Shown in pieces: positions 1 to 6,945 of a stretch of DNA of 37,346 bases; the first letter of the stretch is position 1; every line of letters starts with the position of its first letter. Position numbers and translations under genes: made by a program. This DNA comes from an uncultured Bacteroidales bacterium (lineage in GTDB: Bacteria; Bacteroidota; Bacteroidia; Bacteroidales; FEN-979), in NCBI GenBank assembly GCA_903925275.1, contig CAIYES010000445.1:1-37346 (forward strand), read 5' to 3'. A model generated the notes under the pieces. That model was not told the origin of the DNA. It made no database searches and saw only the letters and a list, made by a program, of their open reading frames with translations.

Positions 1-534
1 CCAGTTACTTTTAGTATGGTTAGGAAATATAACATGTTTGACACACTATCTATCAATGATTGTTTGAACCAAAACAAAACTTATATTTCAAACTTTGAAT
101 ACGGTAAATATCCCTATCCCTCTGTTGAATGGAATTCATTAGATAACTGGATATCCGGAGATCATTATATTGGGATTAGAAAAAAAATTAAGAACATAAA
201 TTATCTTGGATGGGTAAAAGTCGAAGTATTGAACTATTATGAAATAATAATAAAAGAATATGCCCTAAATATAAATTTATTAAATATAAACCAGTATAAG
301 AAACCATCTATTTTTCTTTTCCCAAACCCTGCAACTGACAGATTGACTATAGACTGTGCAAATAAACTGAATCTAAAATTGCAGATTTGCAACATTATCG
401 GAGATTGTGTTTTTCAAAGCGATTTGACTTCTGGGAAGAACGAGCTCGATATTAGTCATTTGTCTTCCGGTATTTACATTATTCGATTAACTGGTGTTGA
501 CGGTCTATTTCAGCAGAAATTAATAAAGAATTAA
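1..534 (+). CDS. C-terminal part of a T9SS-secreted protein (5' end outside window)
   Basis: The frame is open from base 1, so the true start lies upstream and only about 177 residues are visible. The last ~75 residues form a Por secretion system (type A) sorting domain: a FPNPATDRLTI-type opening at about 315-350, a central LQICNIIGDCVF-like strand, then an LSSGIYIIRL strand and a basic C-terminus ending LIKN. In Bacteroidota this tail directs proteins through the type IX secretion system to the cell surface or outside. The preceding part contains a GWVKVEV-like strand of the kind seen just before sorting tails in extracellular beta-rich proteins. No catalytic domain is visible. The base composition is markedly more AT-rich than most of the window. 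Confidence 0.8.
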   Translation, partial: PVTFSMVRKYNMFDTLSINDCLNQNKTYISNFEYGKYPYPSVEWNSLDNWISGDHYIGIRKKIKNINYLGWVKVEVLNYYEIIIKEYALNINLLNINQYKKPSIFLFPNPATDRLTIDCANKLNLKLQICNIIGDCVFQSDLTSGKNELDISHLSSGIYIIRLTGVDGLFQQKLIKN

Positions 535-969
535 TTTTAAAAGTTTTATAAAGCTGGCACCCCAAATGCGGGAAACAACGGGAGCAAACATAAACCGAAC
601 TTACCAACTGAACAACAAAAAGAAAACCCAAACCAGGTAACATCCGTACTATGCGGGCCGGCAGTATTTTTAACGTTCTCTGATGGAATAAATCTTATGT
701 TGCATCACCTTACTTTAAAAAAATAGCAAGATAAAAAATTAGGATATGACAGTCATAAATTTATTAGCATCATCACGAGGACTGAAAGGAAATGAAGCCA
801 ATATATCCTTGGCGCAAGAAATTTCTATTTCAAACAACAAAGTGGCCATAAAAGAGCTGATTGAAAATTTGTATAAAAAAAACAAGAATATCCAAAGCGA
901 TTAGATAAATCATTGAAACAAATAAATAAAATTTAAAGAGTATTACATTTCAAGTTAATACAAAAACAA
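535..969. other. AT-rich non-coding stretch with a gene remnant
   Basis: This 435-base gap between the T9SS tail gene and the C39-like lipoprotein gene holds only a 52-codon gene fragment (746-904, listed separately). I see no tRNA, clear hairpin terminator or repeat. A near-match to the Bacteroidota -7 element (TACATTTC, 944-951) lies just before the lipoprotein start but lacks the final G and a well-spaced TTG. Confidence 0.5.
746..904 (+). pseudogene. Truncated N-terminus of a HEAT-repeat-like protein
   Basis: A 52-codon open frame begins MTVINLLASS and ends KKNKNIQSD before TAG. From memory this matches the beginning of a Bacteroidota family of HEAT-repeat-like proteins, which normally open with a short N-terminal helix, an ALAKEIA-like segment, an AVKELxxxL helix and then IQSDCIKVLYE. 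Here the frame stops exactly after QSD, where the family continues for roughly another 150 or more residues. I therefore read it as a remnant of a deleted or interrupted gene. It could still be expressed as a small peptide. The family assignment rests on recall and is moderately certain; the short frame itself is directly visible. Confidence 0.45.
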
Positions 970-1620
970 ATGAAAAGAATTACTAAAAATTCAATGTTCC
1001 TTTCTCTTTTCCTGTTGCTGTTGTTCGCTTGTCAGAAAAGCGACAGCACTGATCCTGTACAGGAAAATCCAAAATCGAGTAACTATTATGTACTTAGTGT
1101 CAAAGGTGATCCGTTACCTGGCAAAACTCTTCTAACTGTCAATTCTTATCAGCAAACCACTGATTATACCTGTGGTCCTTCGGCAGTAGTATCCCTGTTG
1201 AACTACTATGGAAAAGAAGGTGTTGAGATGACCATTGCAGCGGAAATGGGTACAAGTACAACAAAGGGCACAACACCGGAACAAATGGCGGTTTGGTTAG
1301 ACAATCATGGATTTAATGCTTCATGGCATCAGGAAGGTACGCTTGAAATGCTCCGGGAGAATCTGAGCAACAATATTCCTACCCTGATAGAGTGGAGTGA
1401 CTGGGGAGGTCATTGGGTGCTTGTTGTTGGGTATGACACCCGCAATACTGACGCTCTGGCGGACGATGTTATCATCTTTGCAGATCCTTACGACCGTCAC
1501 GACGATAATCTGGATGGAATTACATGGTTCAATGCCGAGCGGTTTTATTACATGTGGTACGATGCACGTCTCTTCGGGACAATGATGACGAGACTATATA
1601 TTGATGCTTCTCCGATATAA
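970..1620 (+). CDS. Lipoprotein with C39-like (papain-fold) cysteine peptidase domain
   Basis: The 216-residue product begins with a basic N-terminus and a hydrophobic stretch ending in an LLFAC lipobox (Cys21), so it should be a lipid-anchored envelope protein. Residues ~55-210 look like a Peptidase_C39_2 (C39-like) domain. Cys68 sits in YTCGPSA, His148 in GGHWVLVVGYD and Asp172 in ADPYD, which is the expected Cys-His-Asp order. Family members cleave peptides, and the ABC-transporter-linked C39 relatives remove double-glycine leaders. This one has no transporter or ATPase domain and no bacteriocin gene nearby, so its substrate is unknown. It converges on the OstA-like gene with only five bases between the stops. 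Confidence 0.75.
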   Translation: MKRITKNSMFLSLFLLLLFACQKSDSTDPVQENPKSSNYYVLSVKGDPLPGKTLLTVNSYQQTTDYTCGPSAVVSLLNYYGKEGVEMTIAAEMGTSTTKGTTPEQMAVWLDNHGFNASWHQEGTLEMLRENLSNNIPTLIEWSDWGGHWVLVVGYDTRNTDALADDVIIFADPYDRHDDNLDGITWFNAERFYYMWYDARLFGTMMTRLYIDASPI

Positions 1621-1625
1621 AAAGA

Positions 1626-3140
1626 TCACCATTTGAAAATGTCCATTTTTTTCAATGGTCTGCGTTTTTCCTCCCATTTAAAATTTTTAAGTTTTCGCTC
1701 ATTCTGCGGCAAATCTTTTTCAGGATAAAGATGCTGGTCGGGCTTTTCGATGTAGGTGATACTTTTGATCTCGTTTTTGTCAAGAAAAATCAACATGTCG
1801 CTTGATACAGCCACGTTGATTCCGATCAGACTTTTATCCTCTTCCCTGACATAATATATGGTCTGGGCGTTTCCAATGACATTGATCTTATACAATTCGT
1901 TGTTGCGGAATTTAGCCAGAACATTTCTTCCTTTTACCTGGTTGAAACTGTTTGTATCATCTTTTGACACAATGAAGGCGGAATTGAACATTTTCAGCGA
2001 ATCGGCCTCGCCGTTGCGCATGATGAGTTTGATCGAATCGGCCGAAAGCTGATTCTGTTCCGACCACATTACCGGGTCATGATACATCGTCATGGTGGAA
2101 TCGCTGCTTAAATAGGCAAGCGAATCACACATCCCCTGCATATCGGGGCGGAAAAATTTAACCTTAAAGTAACAAAAAACAGCTCGGATATGCTGGAGGG
2201 TGTCGAAAGTGGCACGAACGGTATCGGAATGCATGAAGAGGGAGTCTTTTTTATCAACCATGATGGCCATTGCACTGTCGGTCATATAGGCATACCCTTC
2301 TTTCCGATGCATCTCTCCGTAATTACCCAACAGCAGGATGTTTTGTTCGGTATCGATAAGCTGTGCTTTACGGAATACCTGACCAAATCCATTGGTATAT
2401 TCGTAATAGATACTATCTCCGGTAAGGAAGGTTTTCTCATGGTAAATCCGGGCACGTTCACGGAAACGGGCAACATCGAGATGTGTATTGTACCAGCCGT
2501 TTTCGCAATAAATCGAATCCTGTTTGTCTTTGCTGATAATGTGTGTAGGGCCGAAAAAGAAGGCTGTTTCTGTTACCGTATTGTACATCAGGGTATCTGA
2601 ATTCATATTGTAATCAGGGTTGATCATCAATACCTTCTCTTTAAAGAAAAATTCCTTTTTATCAGTATAATAATACCCGTGATGGCTGACTAAGATATTC
2701 TTATCATTAACTATTTTTCCCCAGCAATCATATTGAGCAATCTGGGTGTTGCGGTTATAAACCAGCGTGTCGGTGGTCAGGGTGGTTTGGTTGTCGATCA
2801 GCCTGACATTGCTGTTTGCGTGGGCTATTTTCGTATTTCCGTCGTACTTCAGCGAATCGCTGTAAAGATTCAAGGTGTCGCTGAGTTTTATCCGGACATT
2901 GCCATACGCGATCACCTTATTTTCGGCTTCATTTACATAGGCGCTGTCGCAATACAGAAAGGCGCTGTCATGATTCATCACCACATTTCCCAGTATCCTC
3001 GGCCCAAACTCGTAAATATTTTTATTGAACTCCCAGTGATCTCCCGAATACAGAATCTTTGTCTTCTCCTGATCCTGGGGGAATGCGGTAATATTCAGTA
3101 CAACGGGAATAAGAAAAAGAAACCTGAGGATTCGCTTCAT
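1626..3140 (-). CDS. OstA/LptA-like LPS transport protein
   Basis: The product is 504 residues when started at the ATG whose codon ends at 3140. This gives a clean signal peptide (MKRILRFLFLIPVVLNITAF then PQDQ). The frame runs 21 codons further upstream, but a -7 promoter element lies inside that stretch, so the shorter start is preferred. The body has repeating beta-strands of the OstA type (YGNVRIKLSDTLNLYSDSL, DTLVYNRNTQIAQYDCWG, SDTLMYNTVTETAFFFG), as in LptA and the N-terminal part of LptD. Such proteins form a beta-jellyroll bridge that carries lipopolysaccharide across the periplasm. It is longer than proteobacterial LptA (~185 residues), as is usual for the Bacteroidota version. It is divergent from gatE. 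Confidence 0.8.
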   Translation of the reverse strand: MKRILRFLFLIPVVLNITAFPQDQEKTKILYSGDHWEFNKNIYEFGPRILGNVVMNHDSAFLYCDSAYVNEAENKVIAYGNVRIKLSDTLNLYSDSLKYDGNTKIAHANSNVRLIDNQTTLTTDTLVYNRNTQIAQYDCWGKIVNDKNILVSHHGYYYTDKKEFFFKEKVLMINPDYNMNSDTLMYNTVTETAFFFGPTHIISKDKQDSIYCENGWYNTHLDVARFRERARIYHEKTFLTGDSIYYEYTNGFGQVFRKAQLIDTEQNILLLGNYGEMHRKEGYAYMTDSAMAIMVDKKDSLFMHSDTVRATFDTLQHIRAVFCYFKVKFFRPDMQGMCDSLAYLSSDSTMTMYHDPVMWSEQNQLSADSIKLIMRNGEADSLKMFNSAFIVSKDDTNSFNQVKGRNVLAKFRNNELYKINVIGNAQTIYYVREEDKSLIGINVAVSSDMLIFLDKNEIKSITYIEKPDQHLYPEKDLPQNERKLKNFKWEEKRRPLKKMDIFKW

Positions 3141-3158
3141 GGGATTGAAATTGCGGAG

Positions 3159-3186
3159 CAAAGATACTAAAGTCAATGTTACCAAA
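3159..3186 (-). promoter_or_regulatory. Promoter candidate for the OstA-like gene
   Basis: On the minus strand a TATCTTTG -7 element (3166-3159) matches the Bacteroidota consensus TAnnTTTG, and TTTG at 3186-3183 can serve as the -33 box, with a slightly short 16-base gap. It lies 18 bases before the ATG ending at 3140 and supports that start over the longer frame. Confidence 0.5.
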
Positions 3187-3224
3187 AGTAATGAACATTT
3201 CATTCAGGATATCCACAAAATGGC

Positions 3225-3232
3225 TAATTTTG
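3225..3232 (+). promoter_or_regulatory. -7 promoter element for gatE
   Basis: TAATTTTG matches TAnnTTTG exactly and lies 28 bases before the gatE ATG. No convincing -33 TTG box is seen at the usual distance. It faces away from the OstA-like promoter, so this short region probably fires in both directions. Confidence 0.45.
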
Positions 3233-3260
3233 ATGACTTTTAACTATTTCTGCTGACACA

Positions 3261-5222
3261 ATGAAACAACATTTCGACCCCAGACGCAACCATGCTGAAA
3301 CAGAGCAAAAAATCGGTTACATACCACGTAAAAAAGCCACCCAGGCTGATTATGACCGCATCGGATTCATGTCGGGACTGGAAGTTCACCAACAGTTAAA
3401 AACCAAAGAGAAGCTCTTCTGCCATTGTCCTGCCGGGATTTTTCAGAAATCAGATGAATACGATGCCGAATTGATCCGCCATATGCGGCCTACCCTGAGT
3501 GAACTTGGCGAATACGATGGGACTGCGCTGATGGAGTTCAGAACCCGGAAAAATATCATTTACCGCATAAAAAATGAAACTGCCTGTACCTATGATGTGG
3601 ATGATACACCTCCATTTCCTTTAAACCGTGAGGCTCTTTCTCAGGCCATTGATATCTCATTGCTCTCAAAGCTCAAAGTAGTGGGTGAAGTGCACATCAC
3701 CCGCAAGCAATATCTTGATGGCTCAATCCCGACCGGATTTCAGCGTACCGCAATCATTGGGATTGAGGGGGAAATCCAACTGAAAAATAAAATAGTCCGG
3801 TTGATCCAACTCAGCCTGGAGGAAGATTCCTGCCGCGAAGTATCCGACATCGGTCATGTACGCATTTACCGCACCGACCGTCTTGGAATGCCCCTCATTG
3901 AAACCGTAACCTATCCTGAATTTAAAAACCCGGATGAGGTAAAAGAGGGCGCTGATTACATTCGCTTTCTGAATCGCAGCACGGGTAAAGTGCGTAATGG
4001 GATCGGCTCAACACGGGCCGACGTAAATGTAAGCTGTAAAGGCGGAACCCGCGTGGAAATCAAGGGAGTAGCACATACCGGCTGGATGCCCGAACTTACG
4101 CACAATGAATGTTATCGTCAGTGGTCGCTGCTGGCGATAAAAGACTTGCTTCTAAAAAAAGTTAAAGACCATGCCGATTGGAAAATTCAATCGAGAGAGG
4201 TCAAGTCCAAGGATTTTAAACTGGAAAACCTGGGTGTTCCAAAATATTCAATGGCCAAGGTTTACATTGTTAATCTGCCACAATTCAGAGGTATTCTGTC
4301 CCACTTCACACAGCCGGGTAAGATGTTTGCCGATGATCTGTCCGACCGGCTGAAAGTCATTGCCTGTATCGAAAAACCCAACATGGTTCATTCCGAGATG
4401 TTTGAGGATGCAGTAGGTGAAAAAGTATGGACAAAAGTCCGATCCTTACTGGGCAGCCAGGAGGAGGATGCTCAGATCATTTTCTGGGGTCCGGACGACG
4501 ATATTAAAACCGGCCTCGAAACGATTGAAGAACGTTGCCGGATGGCATTCAACGGGGTGCCAAACGAAACACGGAAGTCGTTTGAAGATGGCACTACCAT
4601 TTTCGAGCGCGTGTTACCCGGAGCCGACCGGATGTACCCCGATACCGACTCTGCTCCTATCCCGCTTGAAGATTCCGCGATCGATGAGGCCAGGGAAAGG
4701 CTTCCAAAACTTGTTTCGGAGCGCATTTTGCAGTTGATTGAATGGCATGTCCCGGAGGACACCTTTACCTACATCTTTAAAAACAACCTGGTTCCATTGA
4801 TTGAACGGGCGCAGACAGAATTAAATGTGCCTGCAAGATTTACCGGATCACTGCTGGCGCACACATTGAAGCATATCCAGGGTCAATACCCCGCACTTCC
4901 TGATTTTTCCAATGAAAACATCTTTGATTTGCTGAAGTACCTTGTCGACAGGAAACTGGATCTTGCCATTGCCAGAAAAATGTTGCTCCATCAGTACCAG
5001 CATCCCAAGATGGATTTCGATTCTATTCTGATCACCCTCAATTTTAAGGAACTTCCAAAAGAAGAGATCCTTGGAAAAATTCCTTTCCTGATTAAAAAAT
5101 ACAAGGAGATCAGGACTTCACCCGATAATTCGGCTGGAAAACGCTGGGTGATGGGCAACCTGAGCAGAATTGCCATGGGAAATATTTCCCTCAGGGAACT
5201 CAGTGACGGAATCAGATTTTAA
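3261..5222 (+). CDS. gatE: Glu-tRNA(Gln) amidotransferase subunit E (archaeal type)
   Basis: The 653-residue protein matches archaeal-type GatE, the tRNA-binding and kinase subunit of the GatDE heterotetramer, which converts Glu-tRNA(Gln) to Gln-tRNA(Gln). GatB/GatE cradle signatures are clear: GLEVHQQL at 39-46, LFCHCP near 52-57, RPTLSELGEYDG at 76-87, YLDGSIPTGFQRT at 151-163, LSLEEDSCRE at 184-193 and STRADVNVS with RVEIKGV at 250-270. The middle (~280-430) fits the AspRS-like insert that separates GatE from GatB, and the C-terminal ~150 residues fit the helical and YqeY-like tail domains. The length is normal for GatE (about 620-650), whereas GatB is about 480. There is an N-terminal extension of ~35 residues. 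gatD follows 81 bases downstream. Codon usage looks like the neighbours, so any transfer is not recent. Confidence 0.92.
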   Translation: MKQHFDPRRNHAETEQKIGYIPRKKATQADYDRIGFMSGLEVHQQLKTKEKLFCHCPAGIFQKSDEYDAELIRHMRPTLSELGEYDGTALMEFRTRKNIIYRIKNETACTYDVDDTPPFPLNREALSQAIDISLLSKLKVVGEVHITRKQYLDGSIPTGFQRTAIIGIEGEIQLKNKIVRLIQLSLEEDSCREVSDIGHVRIYRTDRLGMPLIETVTYPEFKNPDEVKEGADYIRFLNRSTGKVRNGIGSTRADVNVSCKGGTRVEIKGVAHTGWMPELTHNECYRQWSLLAIKDLLLKKVKDHADWKIQSREVKSKDFKLENLGVPKYSMAKVYIVNLPQFRGILSHFTQPGKMFADDLSDRLKVIACIEKPNMVHSEMFEDAVGEKVWTKVRSLLGSQEEDAQIIFWGPDDDIKTGLETIEERCRMAFNGVPNETRKSFEDGTTIFERVLPGADRMYPDTDSAPIPLEDSAIDEARERLPKLVSERILQLIEWHVPEDTFTYIFKNNLVPLIERAQTELNVPARFTGSLLAHTLKHIQGQYPALPDFSNENIFDLLKYLVDRKLDLAIARKMLLHQYQHPKMDFDSILITLNFKELPKEEILGKIPFLIKKYKEIRTSPDNSAGKRWVMGNLSRIAMGNISLRELSDGIRF

Positions 5223-5274
5223 ATTTTCGATTTGCACTTTTAAAAGTAACACCAAACCCATTATTTCATTTTTT

Positions 5275-5298
5275 CACCATTTCACCATTTCACTATTT
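5275..5298. repeat. Three copies of an 8-bp tandem repeat (reverse orientation)
   Basis: CACCATTT, CACCATTT and CACTATTT run head to tail. This is the reverse complement of the GAAATGGT-type unit found behind gatD and the LptD-like gene. It fills part of the gatE-gatD spacer just upstream of the gatD ATG, where no Shine-Dalgarno site is visible. Confidence 0.75.
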
Positions 5299-5303
5299 AA
5301 CTT

Positions 5304-6689
5304 ATGGCCGAAGATATTTTCCAGGGATACAAAGGACGGGCACTCGAAGTATTGCAAAATTTTAATGCCAGGGTTTGGGCTAAAGTCCGGATCGATAGCC
5401 GCAGAGGCATTTTTGAAGGCACCATTCTGCCCCGTGCTGAAAACACCGATGACAAGCACATCGTCATGAAATTTTTCACCGGTTACAACATCGGGGTGGA
5501 TATCGACGGTATTACCAATATTGAAGAACTCGGTTATAAAAAAGCTGTTTATAAAATACCGGAGAAGGAATTTCCCTATTCCAAAGATAAACCAAACGTG
5601 AAGCTCCTGGGTACCGGCGGCACCATTGCTTCGCGGCTCGATTACCGCACCGGCGCAGTGATTCCGGCCTTCTCACCAGGTGAGTTGTACGGCGCCGTGC
5701 CTGAATTGGCTGATATCTGCAACCTTACCACGGAAAAGCTCTTCGCGGTTTTCAGTGAAAACATGGGTCCTGATCAGTATAAAAAACTGGCTGTTGCCAT
5801 CGGCAATGAGATAGAAAAGGGTATCGACGGCATCATCATCGGCCATGGTACCGATACCCTGCATTACACCTCCGCTGCCCTGACCTTTATGGTGCAGAAT
5901 TCACCGGTTCCCATTGTGCTGGTTGGTTCACAGCGTTCATCCGACCGCCCAAGTTCCGACGCCGCCCTGAACCTGATGCATGCAGCCACTGCTGCCGCTC
6001 ATGGCGACATTGCCGAAGTGATGGTGTGTATGTTCGGGCCTACTTCTGATGAATATGGGTTTCTGCATAAAGGTACACGGGTAAGAAAGATGCATTCTTC
6101 CTACCGGTCTACTTTCCGTACCATCGGGGATACCCCTTTGGCCACCGTTACCCGGCAGGGGGTTGTTCCCATCAAACAGGATTACCACCGCAGACGCACC
6201 GACCGGAATGTAACGATCATGCCCTATTATGAAGAGAAGGTCACGATGCTCTATTACTACACCAACATGCAACCTGATGTGATTGATGCATTGGTTGATG
6301 CGGGGTACAAGGGAATTATCATCATCGGTACAGGGTTAGGCCATGTCAACAAGCCAATTTACCCGGCCATTGAACGCGCTATTGCCAAAGGTGTGGCTAT
6401 TTATATGACTGTTCAGACACTTTGGGGATATGTCCACATGTTTGTTTACGATACCGGCCGCGATCTGATGGCCAAAGGGATCATCCCGGCCGAGAATATG
6501 CTTCCTGAAACGGCTTTTATCAAACTCAGCTGGGCATTGGGACAAACCAGCGACCTTGCAAAGGTGAAAGAGATCATGCTGACCCCTATCAACGACGAAA
6601 TCACCAAGCGTGAACCGTACAACGGCTATCTGATCTATCAGGGCGGAGTGCCGGAGGTGGAAGAGTTTATAAGGAAGTTCCACAAATAA
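5304..6689 (+). CDS. gatD: Glu-tRNA(Gln) amidotransferase subunit D (archaeal type)
   Basis: The 461-residue product matches GatD, the asparaginase-like glutaminase of GatDE, which releases ammonia from glutamine for the GatE site. Residues ~5-85 form the N-terminal Tudor-like domain that type I asparaginases lack. The catalytic residues are all present: Thr107 in TGGTIASR, Thr183-Asp184 in GHGTDTLHYTS and Lys262 in GTRVRKMHSS. The segment VGSQRSSDRPSSDAA is characteristic of GatD rather than of AnsA/AnsB. With gatE immediately upstream, the assignment is secure. The order here is E then D. The stop codon runs straight into a ten-copy 8-bp repeat. Confidence 0.93.
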   Translation: MAEDIFQGYKGRALEVLQNFNARVWAKVRIDSRRGIFEGTILPRAENTDDKHIVMKFFTGYNIGVDIDGITNIEELGYKKAVYKIPEKEFPYSKDKPNVKLLGTGGTIASRLDYRTGAVIPAFSPGELYGAVPELADICNLTTEKLFAVFSENMGPDQYKKLAVAIGNEIEKGIDGIIIGHGTDTLHYTSAALTFMVQNSPVPIVLVGSQRSSDRPSSDAALNLMHAATAAAHGDIAEVMVCMFGPTSDEYGFLHKGTRVRKMHSSYRSTFRTIGDTPLATVTRQGVVPIKQDYHRRRTDRNVTIMPYYEEKVTMLYYYTNMQPDVIDALVDAGYKGIIIIGTGLGHVNKPIYPAIERAIAKGVAIYMTVQTLWGYVHMFVYDTGRDLMAKGIIPAENMLPETAFIKLSWALGQTSDLAKVKEIMLTPINDEITKREPYNGYLIYQGGVPEVEEFIRKFHK

Positions 6690-6768
6690 AATGGTGAAAT
6701 GGTGAAATGGTGAAATAGTGAAATGGTGAAATGTTGAAATGGTGAAATGGTGAAATAGTGGAATGGTG
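6689..6768. repeat. Ten-copy 8-bp tandem repeat after gatD
   Basis: Ten units in strict 8-bp register: AAATGGTG with variants AAATAGTG (copies 4 and 9), AAATGTTG (copy 6) and GAATGGTG (copy 10). The array begins on the last base of the gatD TAA stop. No hairpin is evident. It shares its unit with the arrays at 5275, 14948 and 26277. Confidence 0.9.
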
Positions 6769-6885
6769 AGCTATTTTGCTATTCACTTTTGATAAAAACC
6801 ACGACAGTCAAGCTGTTTCTGAATTCCGGAAGGTATTTTGTAAAGGCATGGATGCATGATCATTTTTCATGTGTGAATCTTTGCC

Positions 6886-6893
6886 TATCTTTG
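6886..6893 (+). promoter_or_regulatory. -7 promoter element for the M16 peptidase gene
   Basis: TATCTTTG matches TAnnTTTG exactly, 52 bases before the ATG. A second similar stretch (AATCTTTGCC) lies just upstream. The -33 box is not obvious. Confidence 0.4.
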
Positions 6894-6945
6894 CGAACAA
6901 ATTCATTTTCCCGGTTTATTTTCCAATCCAATTAATCAAATCCTT

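Noticed and set aside
5937-6683. Antisense frames within gatD
   Set aside because: They lie opposite conserved asparaginase-fold codons and show no independent family features.
6689-6768. Possible CRISPR array
   Set aside because: Units are contiguous 8-bp copies without spacers, and no cas gene occurs in the window. The same applies to the arrays at 14948, 26277, 30218 and 31994.
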